Part shown: positions 1 to 8,419 of the stretch, piece by piece
Position numbering within the stretch: position 1 is the stretch's first letter
Layout of the letters: each line of letters starts with the position of its first letter
Source: an uncultured Candidatus Berkelbacteria bacterium
GTDB taxonomy: Bacteria > Patescibacteriota > UBA1384 > CAJBMM01
Length of the DNA: 46,792 nucleotides
Direction of reading: 5' to 3'
Assembly (NCBI GenBank): GCA_903954185.1
Contig: CAJBMM010000028.1
Span: 1 to 46,792, forward strand
Notes under the pieces: generated by a model
Seen by the model: only the letters and a program-made list of their open reading frames with translations
The model's database searches: none
Told to the model about the DNA's origin: nothing
Made by a program: the position numbers and the translations under genes

Positions 1-1
1 A

Positions 2-814
2 GAATGGGACTATGACGAACTCACAAAACTGGTCTCACAAAGTTTTAATTTTAACTACATCATGGACAAAGAAAAAGTGGATACGTCAAAAATGACAAAA
101 GAAATATTACCAAGTATTACTACATTAAAATATGGTGAAAGTAATTGGCGTGATTTAATAGACGAAGTGGATAATTTGGAAATAACTAGGATTGCTCTGT
201 TCTTAACGGGGCTGGATCGCGAAGATCGCTCAGAATGTTATGAGCGTTTGTTCAATCTTGTTATTAAGCGCGGTTTAACAATTCCATTTGTACATGCGCG
301 GCATGATATGCCAGCTGATGAATATGAAATGCTTATGGAGAATTTTGGCACAGAATCATTTAATTTGCATCCAGAAAGTCAGATTAAAATTGAATTTCCA
401 CTACATGACGAGCTGCGTGCGCACATTTACATCGAAAATTGTCGCGATTTAGTATCAGATGATTTAAAGGGCTTTGCCGGAGTATGCTTAGATCTATCTC
501 ATTTAGAAGATAGCCGCATGTTTTGGTCTGAGGACGATTTTTTAGATATCATAAAAATTCTCAATCATAACCCTATTGGCTGCAACCATATTAGCGCCAT
601 TAGTGAAACTCCAAAATTAGATACCTATTTTAATTCAAATTACTGTTCAAGACATACTTTAAACTCGTTAGACGAACTAAATTATCTGAAAGACTATCCA
701 AAAGATTATTTTGGTAAATACATTGCCATCGAGTTGACTAATAAAATAAGTAGGCAGCTTGAGGTTATTGAATATATTAAAGATTTGATCAATTTTGACG
801 AAATAGCTAGATAG
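2..814 (+). CDS. TIM-barrel (xylose isomerase-like) protein, 5' truncated
   Basis: The reading frame is open to the window edge, and the codons before the first ATG (62) read as ordinary protein. That ATG has no Shine-Dalgarno sequence, so the true start probably lies upstream of the window. The protein alternates short hydrophobic strands with helices and shows acid and histidine residues at strand ends (FVHARHD, IYIENC, CLDLSHLED, GCNHISA, IAIELTN). This spacing resembles the metal-binding E/D-H/H/E set of xylose isomerase-like or AP endonuclease 2-like TIM barrels. The substrate is unknown. It is convergent with the next gene, with 5 bases between the stop codons. The fold assignment is inference from the pattern; a different TIM barrel family is possible. 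Confidence 0.55.
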   Translation, partial: EWDYDELTKLVSQSFNFNYIMDKEKVDTSKMTKEILPSITTLKYGESNWRDLIDEVDNLEITRIALFLTGLDREDRSECYERLFNLVIKRGLTIPFVHARHDMPADEYEMLMENFGTESFNLHPESQIKIEFPLHDELRAHIYIENCRDLVSDDLKGFAGVCLDLSHLEDSRMFWSEDDFLDIIKILNHNPIGCNHISAISETPKLDTYFNSNYCSRHTLNSLDELNYLKDYPKDYFGKYIAIELTNKISRQLEVIEYIKDLINFDEIAR

Positions 815-819
815 ATTGG

Positions 820-3800
820 TTATTTTCTAATAAATTTGGTTCTAATTGCAAGCATGATTACTAGAATTAATCCCAGAATGATTAATGGCCAAGTGTAGTT
901 AATCTTGTCATTGGTTTCTTGGGTAGATTTAGGTTCTTCTGTGGCTATTGCGGTTGTGACAGCAGGTGTAATCATGCTCTCATTTAAAGTTGTGTTTACA
1001 CCTTGATTATCTGCAGAAGACGTTGATGAAGTAGGGGTGACAGCGGTGGTTCTTAATAACGATTTTACTATGATGGATTGAGTTAAGGATGTTGAAGATG
1101 TGCTAGCAGGTGTAGTTGATGTTTGGCCATACAATCCGAATACAGAGAAAGCCGTGGTTGTGCAGGAAACGGAATTAGCAGGAGCGTCAACGGTGCAGTT
1201 AGAAAGCTGTTGCCACTGACTCCCATCAAAGCGGTAAATACGCAAGCTGGATTCATTAAGTCCACTTATGCTGGTGGTGGAATAAGCAATTGTAATAGTG
1301 ATCGCACTATTAAATGAAGTGACGCTAGATGTTGTGCTAGATAATGCTTTTATGTCGTATATAAATGTATCAACAATTGAGTATCCAGATGGTGAAGAGA
1401 TGGCATTACTCACTGAGGTGGGGTCTAATTTTTTAATTTGGAAGTATGCATCGGATGCTGAAAAACCTGATGGTACAGTAAGCGAGACACCGAGAGAATT
1501 TGCAAGCAACGATAACGATCCGCCAGTGCTTATGGTGATGTTGGCTCCACTTTGCGAGGATATAGATGAAGATCCAGAGCATCCTGTAGTTAAGAAAGTG
1601 TTGTCGCTATCGGCTGTTTCGTTTCCTGCAGCATCTTTAGATTTAACCCTGTAATGATACAAGGAACATGGAACTAAACTATCCAACGATACTGAGTGGC
1701 TAATAACTTTAGTCGAAACATCCGTTTCTGATGTGCTATTACTATAGGTGGATGATAATCCGTAATCCAACATAGATGAGGATAACTCATCGGATACCCA
1801 TGTTATGGCAACACTGTTGCTGGTTGTGGTTGCTGTGATTTGGCTGATTGCAGGAGAAACTGTATCAACAATTATGGATTTACTTGAAGACAAATTAGCG
1901 GCTGGTACTAAATTAGTCATGGTATTGGCGCTTAGATCTACTATTGTACCAGCAATGCTACTAACTAATAAACTAGATGATGAGTCACCTGAATTTACTG
2001 TGTAATTGCACGAAGCAGATGTAGTACTTACTACTGTAAAAGTGCAGGTATGCGATGGGGTTGTATTTAAAGTTACTAAAACGCTACCAGTAGCTGTAAT
2101 CGCTTCGGAAAAGTTAACAATAATGTCTATAACGGCTCCTGTTCCGTATGAGCCATTAGCAGTTGCAGACGTAATACTCGTAATTGTTGGCGCCGTGGTA
2201 TCGATTACTATCGCTTTACTCGCTGTTAAATTTGATGTCGGGGTAAAGTTGGATACGGCATTACCCGCGGTGTCTGTAATAGTACCAGCAATTAAAGTTG
2301 TATTAAGTGCTGATGCTGTATCGGTTGCCGCAACGATATAATCGCAATTTCCGCTGCTGGCTGTGGTAACTGTGAATGTACAAGATCTAGCGGTAGGAGT
2401 GGTATTTAATGTTACCGCTACGGTTCCAGATGAGGATACGGATTCAGAAAACCCCACAGTAAGATCTATAGTGTTTCCAGCGGTGTAAGCCCCGCTAGAT
2501 TTAGATGTGGTAACAGAATTAATAGTAGGAGCTGTAGTATCGATAATGATAGTTTTGCTGGCCGTTAAATTGGAAACTGGCGCAAAGTTAGACATCGCAT
2601 TTCCAACAAAGTCGGCGATTGTACCCGATATACTACTAGTTGATAAGCCAGCGCTCGTATCAGTTGGTTGAATGGTGTAACTACAAGATGCACTAGTGCT
2701 GTTAGCAACTGTAAAAGTACATGTTCTTGGCGTTGGAGTTGTGTTTAAAGTAACGGTGACGGGGCCAGTTGAGGTAACGGCTTCAGAAAAATTAATTGTT
2801 ACATTAGCTGCCGTACCCGCTTTATAACTACCGCTAGCAGTTGTCGAGGTGACACTAGTAATAGTTGGGGCAGATGCATCGGCTAGAGTATCGGATAAAG
2901 CTTGGGCTATTAAGGTGTGTCCAGATTGGAAGTAATGAACTTGATCTGGTGTTAGTGCGGTTTTAATATCCCAAAGGTTACCCGCATCTCCGCCAGCCCT
3001 AAAAAGTCCTACCAAAGAGCTTGCATCAACTACGACGGTATTTGGATATGTTGCAGCTAAGGTTGCTAATGATGAATTCCAATCATCTCTGGTTTGTAAT
3101 TGTGTATTAGTTCCTGCGCCCCATGGAAGTATTTTAAGAATCATAACTTGAATATTATTTGCTTGGGCAGCATTAAGCATGCTTGTCCAATTGGCAATAA
3201 ATGTAGCTTTTGTGACACTTTGTGCTAAATCGTTTACACCGCCTTCTATTACAACTACTCTTGGTTTTAGATTAACAACATCTGCGGTAAACCTAGCCGA
3301 TATCTGAGTAGTATTTTGGCCTCCAATTCCCATGTTTTGGTAGGTGTATCCTGTTGTTAAGCTAAACTGTTTTTCGATTGTTGAGGTGATATTGGTTGTA
3401 GCTGCTGAATTTTCTAAGAAACTATAATGCAGACCATGGCCAGCGATAATTGAATCACCAATAAATACAAATTGAGGCGCTTGCATAAACAATTGAATTG
3501 GGGTAGTTGTTCCCGCAAGTGCGGTTAGCGCCGTCCAATTATAATTATTTCCTGGAGATGCATTATCTACCATGTATGAAGTTACATTAGATTGCCCAGT
3601 CCTAGCAAAAAACATTTGCCCCGCACTAACAGCAGATTTTTCTACACGATATCCGTAGTAATCACCTTCTTGAACACCAGTTATTGGAGTAGCAAGAGTA
3701 ATTGTGTTCATTGTATTTGTGGCGACACTGCTTATTAAGTTCTCGGTTGTTCCTACAACGTCATAGCGACTATTACCGTTAAGTCTCCAGATTTTGATAT

Positions 3801-4125
3801 ATAATCCAGTGGCATTACTAATATCTGAAGTATATAGTTTAACTTGAGTTAAGGTGCCATTTTGTCTAATTCTGTATGACTGGCCAACTGTGATAAGCTC
3901 TCGAGTTCCAACTCCGTTGTTGTAGCCAAGGTTACCTGCACCGGCGGCAGCGACGTCGTACGGTCCAACGGTCACATTATCTGAGTTTGGAGTATAAGTT
4001 GGAAACGCGAGAACTTTGTTTGAATCTATCAAGGCAAGGGAAAAAGCAAGAACTAATAATGCTAGTACCAAAAAAGTACGGACATTTTTTTGACTTCGTC
4101 CCCAAGTTTTGACCGACAGGTTCAA
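820..4125 (-). CDS. Secreted multidomain SGNH/GDSL hydrolase with Ig-like repeats
   Basis: Starts at TTG 4125, behind a strong GAGGAGG ribosome site. Residues 1-40 form a signal peptide. After a beta-rich stretch (45-215) comes an SGNH hydrolase domain: block I FIGDSIIAG with nucleophile S225, block II G267-G269, block III GGVND with N298, and block V DQVH with D394 and H397. The catalytic set looks complete. Three tandem Ig-like repeats follow (about 418-530, 531-645, 646-755), each with two cysteines that could pair. Then come a fibronectin type III-like domain (757-848), a beta-rich domain, a Ser/Thr-rich linker and one C-terminal transmembrane helix followed by RTKFIRK. It is probably a membrane-tethered surface esterase or deacetylase acting on glycans or lipids. 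The substrate is not identifiable. At 1101 residues it is far longer than a plain SGNH enzyme. Confidence 0.85.
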   Translation of the reverse strand: MNLSVKTWGRSQKNVRTFLVLALLVLAFSLALIDSNKVLAFPTYTPNSDNVTVGPYDVAAAGAGNLGYNNGVGTRELITVGQSYRIRQNGTLTQVKLYTSDISNATGLYIKIWRLNGNSRYDVVGTTENLISSVATNTMNTITLATPITGVQEGDYYGYRVEKSAVSAGQMFFARTGQSNVTSYMVDNASPGNNYNWTALTALAGTTTPIQLFMQAPQFVFIGDSIIAGHGLHYSFLENSAATTNITSTIEKQFSLTTGYTYQNMGIGGQNTTQISARFTADVVNLKPRVVVIEGGVNDLAQSVTKATFIANWTSMLNAAQANNIQVMILKILPWGAGTNTQLQTRDDWNSSLATLAATYPNTVVVDASSLVGLFRAGGDAGNLWDIKTALTPDQVHYFQSGHTLIAQALSDTLADASAPTITSVTSTTASGSYKAGTAANVTINFSEAVTSTGPVTVTLNTTPTPRTCTFTVANSTSASCSYTIQPTDTSAGLSTSSISGTIADFVGNAMSNFAPVSNLTASKTIIIDTTAPTINSVTTSKSSGAYTAGNTIDLTVGFSESVSSSGTVAVTLNTTPTARSCTFTVTTASSGNCDYIVAATDTASALNTTLIAGTITDTAGNAVSNFTPTSNLTASKAIVIDTTAPTITSITSATANGSYGTGAVIDIIVNFSEAITATGSVLVTLNTTPSHTCTFTVVSTTSASCNYTVNSGDSSSSLLVSSIAGTIVDLSANTMTNLVPAANLSSSKSIIVDTVSPAISQITATTTSNSVAITWVSDELSSSMLDYGLSSTYSNSTSETDVSTKVISHSVSLDSLVPCSLYHYRVKSKDAAGNETADSDNTFLTTGCSGSSSISSQSGANITISTGGSLSLLANSLGVSLTVPSGFSASDAYFQIKKLDPTSVSNAISSPSGYSIVDTFIYDIKALSSTTSSVTSFNSAITITIAYSTTSISGLNESSLRIYRFDGSQWQQLSNCTVDAPANSVSCTTTAFSVFGLYGQTSTTPASTSSTSLTQSIIVKSLLRTTAVTPTSSTSSADNQGVNTTLNESMITPAVTTAIATEEPKSTQETNDKINYTWPLIILGLILVIMLAIRTKFIRK
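1861..2874 (-). repeat. Three in-gene tandem repeats coding Ig-like domains
   Basis: Within the SGNH protein gene, about 340 bp units repeat three times. Each encodes a block with VNFSEAV-like, VTLNTTP, CTFTV...C.Y, I.GTI.D..GN and TAPTI motifs. The copies have diverged in sequence but keep all landmarks, so the array is old, not a recent duplication. Confidence 0.8.
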
Positions 4126-4147
4126 ATTTCCTCCTCTGATAAAATTT

Positions 4148-4153
4148 ATTATA
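4148..4153 (-). promoter_or_regulatory. Possible -10 box of the SGNH hydrolase gene
   Basis: A perfect TATAAT on the minus strand lies 22 bases upstream of the TTG start, just before the GAGGAGG ribosome site. I see no convincing -35 box, so the call is tentative. Confidence 0.35.
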
Positions 4154-4241
4154 ACTTAATTTTAATAAAATTTATGAAAATTACAACGCTTGTTAGCTAA
4201 TAGATAATTGTACAATATTTATTTAATAATCAATAATTTCA

Positions 4242-4268
4242 AAATAAAAAAAGACCAAGCATGGTCTT
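4242..4268 (-). terminator. Intrinsic terminator after tRNA-Gln
   Basis: On the minus strand a 7 bp perfect stem (AAGACCA / TGGTCTT, loop TGCT) runs directly into seven T residues. It lies downstream of tRNA-Gln and would end transcripts from the ECF sigma gene and tRNA before the SGNH hydrolase gene. Confidence 0.8.
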
Positions 4269-4378
4269 AATACATATTATTATTTGGCATTTTATAAATG
4301 GACTATGTTGTAAATATGATTATTGAGTTGCATGTCTTTAACTGTGGCGGACACTATAAGTAGTATGAATGAATCTTT

Positions 4379-4453
4379 TGGCTGGGAAGGAAGGATTCGA
4401 ACCTTCGATCTTCTGCTCCAGAGGCAGACGCCGTACCGCTTGGCCACTTCCCA
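4379..4453 (-). tRNA. tRNA-Gln (anticodon CTG)
   Basis: The minus strand folds as a cloverleaf: acceptor TGGGAAG/CTTCCCA, a 5 bp anticodon stem TCTGC/GCAGA with loop CTCTGGA (anticodon CTG, reading CAG), T-loop GTTCGAATCC, discriminator G and an encoded CCA end. The U1-A72 pair is typical of tRNA-Gln. It lies 45 bases downstream of the ECF sigma gene on the same strand and may be co-transcribed with it. Confidence 0.93.
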
Positions 4454-4477
4454 ATATAAATGTTGACTGAATAATTG

Positions 4478-4502
4478 CTAGACAGAGTGGCGCCCTGTCT
4501 AG
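4478..4502 (-). other. Palindrome across the sigma gene stop codon
   Basis: An 8 bp perfect inverted repeat (CTAGACAG, 9-base GC-rich loop, CTGTCTAG) spans the stop codon of the ECF sigma gene. There is no clear T-run after it. It may be a weak terminator, an RNA-processing hairpin before the tRNA, or a scar from insertion. Confidence 0.5.
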
Positions 4503-5041
4503 ACGCCACCCCCAGGGGCACTCGATAACTCAGTAGCCCGCAATCTCTTTCTGGCCGAGAATAGGCGAGAGCGTGCTGTACCCACCTCGAGTCCCAGTTT
4601 TTTCGCGATTTCCGCTGGACTCATGCCTCTAGCTGATAGCTGCAATACTTGTCGCGATATCGTTGGCAGCGTTTCGATGTTGTTCAGGATTTCGTCTGCC
4701 GCAATCTCGCTCAGTAAATTGGCAATGTGATCATCGGTTGCTGGAACGATTTCGGCCAGAATAACACCACTGCGACAACTCGGGGTATCGAGTGAAAGAA
4801 TGGGTGATATCTTACCCAGCCTTTTACTTTCGATATGCAGATTACTCATCACCTTATACATCCATCTTCGGAAATCACGCTTCTGGTCGAAACGTTCGAA
4901 GAACCTCCAACCGCGCGCGAGCGCATCTTGGACCAAATCCTGTGCATCATCGGCGTTATGAGTAAGACCGCATGCCATTCTCATAAGTGATGCCCTGTGT
5001 AATTTGGCAAGGCCGTCGAAAACCTTTTGTGCTTCTGCCAT
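4499..5041 (-). CDS. ECF-type RNA polymerase sigma factor (sigma-70 family)
   Basis: At 180 residues it has the two-domain layout of extracytoplasmic-function sigma factors. Region 2 is about residues 20-75 (DAQDLVQDALARGW, then FRRWMYKVMSN, which matches the -10 recognition helix). Region 4 is about 120-172, with a helix-turn-helix (SPAEIAKKLGLEVGTARSRL). There is no sigma 1.1 or region 3. The ATG 5041 start has a GGAGAA ribosome site. No anti-sigma factor gene is adjacent: downstream is tRNA-Gln and upstream is the divergent gnd. Base composition is unlike the neighbours: bases 4501-4560 hold 36 G or C of 60 by hand count. This suggests horizontal acquisition. The function class is clear; its regulon and inducing signal are unknown. 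Confidence 0.88.
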   Translation of the reverse strand: MAEAQKVFDGLAKLHRASLMRMACGLTHNADDAQDLVQDALARGWRFFERFDQKRDFRRWMYKVMSNLHIESKRLGKISPILSLDTPSCRSGVILAEIVPATDDHIANLLSEIAADEILNNIETLPTISRQVLQLSARGMSPAEIAKKLGLEVGTARSRLFSARKRLRATELSSAPGGGV

Positions 5042-5072
5042 CGTATTCTCCTACGAGCGTAGATTACGCTTA

Positions 5073-5078
5073 TTATAC
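5073..5078 (-). promoter_or_regulatory. Possible -10 box of the ECF sigma gene
   Basis: A perfect TATAAT lies on the minus strand about 32 bases upstream of the sigma factor ATG. The -35 region is AT-rich and unconvincing. Confidence 0.3.
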
Positions 5079-5259
5079 AATATAATAACTAAAAAGAAAA
5101 CGATTTTTAATTGAATAAAATAAATTGCCTTTTATTACAGACATTAGTTTAGTTATAAATTTACTAAAGTACGGACTTAAAGGATTGTTAGTGTAGCACG
5201 ATAGATAATAAACAAACTCAAATATGACTTATAAGGTTTATTAGCTTACGTTATTCTCG

Positions 5260-5265
5260 TATAAT
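5260..5265 (+). promoter_or_regulatory. Possible -10 box upstream of gnd
   Basis: A TATAAT lies 55 bases before the gnd start in the 279-base gap between the divergent sigma gene and gnd. A second TATAAT at about 5298 is an alternative. No strong -35 box is visible. The rest of the gap is AT-rich without other structure that I can see. Confidence 0.3.
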
Positions 5266-5320
5266 TTATACAACCTATAAAAAGTATGTAATTATGTATA
5301 ATTATCAAAAAGGAGTTTAT

Positions 5321-6220
5321 ATGGAACTTGGATATATTGGCCTAGGTAAAATGGGTAAAAACATGGTGTTGCGATTGTTAGAAAACGGAGTGAGAGTTGT
5401 CGCATGGAACCGTTCGTCAGAGCCACTCGAAGAAGTAAAAGCATCTGGGGCTATTATTGCAAGTGATGTAGCGGATGTGGTTAAAAAACTTAAAAGCCCC
5501 CGTTTGATATGGTTAATGCTACCTCAGGGTGACGTAGTTGAACAGTTTGTGGAAGAACTTTCTGTACTGCTAGAAAAAGACGATGTAGTGATTGACGGTG
5601 GCAATTCCTTTTTTAAAGACACTTTAAGACATTCTAAAACATTAGAAAGTAAAGGAATCAGCTTGATGGACGTTGGCACTTCTGGCGGACCTTCTGGGGC
5701 AAAAGAGGGGGCATGCTTAATGATAGGCGGTCCAGCAAGATTGTATGAAAAAAATCAGAGTTTATTTAACATTATTGCTGCACCTAACGCATATAAATAT
5801 CTTGGGCAGACTGGCGCTGGGCATTTTGCCAAAATGGTACATAATGGCATTGAATATGGCATGATGCAAGCTATCGCCGAAGGTGCAGCGATATTAGAAA
5901 AGAGTAATTTCAATTACAATTTATCCGATGTTTTTAGCATTTATAATAATCGCTCTGTAATAGAATCGCGTTTGATAGATTGGACTAAGCGGGCTTTTGA
6001 TATAGATCCAAAATTGACCAACATATCATCTACTATTAATCATACTGGCGAAGGCGAGTGGACAATTAATACTGCAGAAGAATTAGGTATAGAAGTCCCT
6101 GTAATTAAGAGTTCTTATGAAGTAAGAGTGCATTCGGCAAAGGAACCAGAGAATTTTCGCAATAAGGTAGTTTCGGCCATGCGTGGGCAATTTGGGGGTC
6201 ATGCGGTAAAAAAAGATTAG
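5321..6220 (+). CDS. gnd: 6-phosphogluconate dehydrogenase, decarboxylating (short, YqeC/GndA-like)
   Basis: Oxidises and decarboxylates 6-phosphogluconate to ribulose 5-phosphate, the second dehydrogenase of the oxidative pentose phosphate path. The protein opens with the nucleotide-binding loop GYIGLGKMG. It then shows IDGGNSFFKDT, the signature GTSGGPSGAKEG (119-130), and KMVHNGIEYG, giving catalytic K171 and E178. At 299 residues it belongs to the short class that lacks the long C-terminal helical repeat of the 470-residue enzymes. I chose ATG 5321 because AAGGAG lies 5 bases before it and the Rossmann loop begins at once. An in-frame ATG at 5294 has no ribosome site. Its stop codon overlaps the stop of zwf, transcribed towards it, so the pathway pair is convergent. 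Confidence 0.93.
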   Translation: MELGYIGLGKMGKNMVLRLLENGVRVVAWNRSSEPLEEVKASGAIIASDVADVVKKLKSPRLIWLMLPQGDVVEQFVEELSVLLEKDDVVIDGGNSFFKDTLRHSKTLESKGISLMDVGTSGGPSGAKEGACLMIGGPARLYEKNQSLFNIIAAPNAYKYLGQTGAGHFAKMVHNGIEYGMMQAIAEGAAILEKSNFNYNLSDVFSIYNNRSVIESRLIDWTKRAFDIDPKLTNISSTINHTGEGEWTINTAEELGIEVPVIKSSYEVRVHSAKEPENFRNKVVSAMRGQFGGHAVKKD

Positions 6221-7662
6221 CGAATATTACAAAACGCCATAGATGGCTCTAACCACTCACGCCCGTCTGCTTTAATTAATTTATCTGCTTCTTTTGGCCC
6301 CCATGAACCAGGCTTATAGGGCATTGCGGTGTGATTTCCTGTACTTAAGCGATCAATAAATGACCATTCCGATTCTATCTCTTCTGCATCGTTGAAGAAG
6401 GTTTGGTCGCCGCTTACTGCATCGTAAAATAAACGAAGATATGGGTCAAAAATGTCAGATGATAAATGTTTATAGCAGAATTGCATATATGATGGCTCAA
6501 GGGCTGTGTTTAGTCCAGGCATTTTTGAAAGCACTTTAAGTACAATCGCTTCGTTTGGTTGAATACGATAAATTAGTACATTTGGTTCTTCGCCACTTGG
6601 CAAGTTAAGGTGTAGCCGATTTGGTCTATTCTTAAAAACGATAGAAATTTCGGTGGCAGTTTGTTTCATCTTTTTACCCCCGCGCACATAAATAGGCACT
6701 CCGCGAAATCTATCATTACTAATTTCGGTGCGAAAGGCAAAAAAAGTATTCGTTTGCGAGTTACTTTTTACATGCAATTCAGACCGATAACCATCATATT
6801 GGCCCAAAACGAGCTTTTTGGGGTCTGCTTTAAGGGCATTTAATATATCGATACGTTTTTGCGTTATGGCCACGTTTGAAAATTCATTTGGATTTTCCAT
6901 GGTAGAAAATGCGAGCATTTGTAATAAGTGGTTTTGTCCTACATCCTTAAGATGTCCTGTTTCGTCATAATATCCACCCCGACTTCCAATACCAAAATCT
7001 TCTGCAGCAGTAACTTGAATGTGATCGACAAATTCTTTATTAATGAGAGGTTCAAAAATACAATTTCCAAAGCGAAACGTGAGAATATTCTGTAAAGTTT
7101 CTTTGCCTAAGTAATGATCTAATCGATATATTTGATCTTCGTTGAAATACTGATTAAGTAGTTTATCTAATTCTTTAGCCGATGCTAAATCGTGTCCTAT
7201 TGGCTTTTCAATCATTAATCTAGACCAGCCCTCATCTTGATTATTAAGTTTTGTGGCTCTTAGATTGGAAAAAATTGTTTGATAAAGGTTAGGGTAGGTG
7301 GCTAAATAAAATATACGATTTCGGCACGAGGGGCAAGAATTTTGTTTTTGATCAAGCTCGGTTTTTAATTTGCTGTAAAATTTAGGGTCAGTTAAATCGC
7401 CATGCATATATGATATTCTTGACAACAGCTTTTTAGCTACTTCTGGGTTGATGGGGTGTTGATGGTGACGATTTTCTTGATGTAAGGCATTATCAAATAA
7501 CTTTGCAAAATCTTCACGCGAAATTGCATCTCTGGCTGTACCAATAATTGTTACTTCCTCTGGTAACAATCCGTGCTCTTCTAAATCGTATAATGCAGGC
7601 AATAATTTAATTGCCGAAAGGTTGCCAGTAATGCCAAAAATTATTAATGCGAATGGGTCCAT
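6217..7662 (-). CDS. zwf: Glucose-6-phosphate 1-dehydrogenase
   Basis: Oxidises glucose 6-phosphate to 6-phosphogluconolactone with NAD(P), feeding gnd next door. The 481-residue length is normal. The N-terminal Rossmann loop reads FGITGNLSAIKLLPAL, a small departure from the usual GASGDLAxRKL. The strongest signature is YRLDHYLGKETLQN, which contains the active-site Lys and His region. MIEKPIGHDLASA matches the conserved EKPFG block. The start ATG has AAGGAT 6 bases upstream. No lactonase (pgl) is visible nearby. The gene is convergent with gnd and shares 4 bases with it, so the two are not one operon in spite of their shared pathway. Confidence 0.93.
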   Translation of the reverse strand: MDPFALIIFGITGNLSAIKLLPALYDLEEHGLLPEEVTIIGTARDAISREDFAKLFDNALHQENRHHQHPINPEVAKKLLSRISYMHGDLTDPKFYSKLKTELDQKQNSCPSCRNRIFYLATYPNLYQTIFSNLRATKLNNQDEGWSRLMIEKPIGHDLASAKELDKLLNQYFNEDQIYRLDHYLGKETLQNILTFRFGNCIFEPLINKEFVDHIQVTAAEDFGIGSRGGYYDETGHLKDVGQNHLLQMLAFSTMENPNEFSNVAITQKRIDILNALKADPKKLVLGQYDGYRSELHVKSNSQTNTFFAFRTEISNDRFRGVPIYVRGGKKMKQTATEISIVFKNRPNRLHLNLPSGEEPNVLIYRIQPNEAIVLKVLSKMPGLNTALEPSYMQFCYKHLSSDIFDPYLRLFYDAVSGDQTFFNDAEEIESEWSFIDRLSTGNHTAMPYKPGSWGPKEADKLIKADGREWLEPSMAFCNIR

Positions 7663-7698
7663 TAGAATCCTTGATAAGTTAAAAGTGACGGCTTAACC

Positions 7699-7818
7699 GT
7701 CATCCTCGACGCGAGTATGACGAGCAATTATTCGAGGATCCACAAAATTATTATATAGATTCCTACTTTCGCAGAAATGGCAATAATTTACCATACTACT
7801 TCTACCACCTACCACCTT
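7699..7818 (-). repeat. Palindromic repeat, left copy flanking the YdjM-like gene
   Basis: About 120 bases here are, by eye, a near-identical inverted copy of 8420-8537, with a few substitutions and short indels. The core has GTCAT...ATGAC-type ends and an inner hairpin (TTTCTGCGAAAGYAGGAA). The outer part is a run of GGTGGTAG-like words. Together the two copies bracket a single gene. Confidence 0.85.
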
Positions 7819-7826
7819 CCGTATGC

Positions 7827-7832
7827 TACAAT
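7827..7832 (+). promoter_or_regulatory. -10 box placed for a leaderless transcript
   Basis: TACAAT ends 6 bases before ATG 7839 and there is no ribosome-binding sequence between them. A transcript starting about 7 bases after the box would begin at or next to the start codon. Confidence 0.45.
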
Positions 7833-7838
7833 GTGCCC

Positions 7839-8408
7839 ATGACAGGAAAAACACATCGCATGATTGGTATGACAAGCGGTTTGGGATATCTGCTATTATC
7901 TCAAGATGCTTTTTATCAACCGGCCACTTTTGCATCGGTAATAGTAATTTCTTATCTCGGTTCCCTCTTGCCAGATATAGATACCTCGACGGGCGATATA
8001 TGGCATTCTTTGCCCTTTGGACACTCCGTTGGTAAAGTGGCAAGCAATTTTTTAGAGCACAGAAATTTAACTCACTCACTTTTGGGGTTTGGCTTAATCT
8101 CTTGGGGAGTATTAGCCTTATTGCATGCTATGCCCACATATTGGGGGCTAGATGCTAATACTCTTTGGATTATTTTTATTATATCTTACGGAAGTCATTT
8201 ATTAGCAGATATGATTACAGTAGAAGGTGTCCCGTTACTTTTCCCATACGGAAGAATGATTGGAATTCCGCCTAAACCCTTTCATGGCATACGAATAGTT
8301 ACTGGCAAATGGTTTGAAAACTTGGTAATATTCCCAATCGTTAACCTTGCACTTATTGGCCTAATTGTGTCAAAGTGGGCAGAGATAAAGATGATGATAA
8401 TTAAGTGA
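7839..8408 (+). CDS. YdjM-like (DUF457) membrane-bound metal-dependent hydrolase
   Basis: A 189-residue membrane protein with the conserved His/Asp pattern of the YdjM/DUF457 family: GKTHRMIG near the N-terminus, GSLLPDIDT, FLEHRNLTHSLLG, and SHLLADMITVEG. These residues would coordinate metal at the membrane face. Four or five hydrophobic segments separate them. The true substrate of the family is not firmly known. I prefer ATG 7839 to GTG 7833 because the family start is compact and a -10 box sits 6 bases upstream. The gene stands alone between inverted copies of a long repeat (7699-7818 and 8420-8537), so it may have moved or duplicated with them. Composition matches its neighbours. Confidence 0.82.
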   Translation: MTGKTHRMIGMTSGLGYLLLSQDAFYQPATFASVIVISYLGSLLPDIDTSTGDIWHSLPFGHSVGKVASNFLEHRNLTHSLLGFGLISWGVLALLHAMPTYWGLDANTLWIIFIISYGSHLLADMITVEGVPLLFPYGRMIGIPPKPFHGIRIVTGKWFENLVIFPIVNLALIGLIVSKWAEIKMMIIK

Positions 8409-8419
8409 GGTTACAGGTT

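Noticed and set aside
1298-2341. Plus-strand open frames inside the SGNH gene
   Set aside because: They mirror the Ser/Thr-rich repeat coding on the minus strand and carry no recognisable domain or ribosome site.
7693-8079. 128-residue minus-strand open frame
   Set aside because: It overlaps the YdjM-like gene on the other strand and begins in it; its 3' part is repeat sequence and no family pattern is seen.
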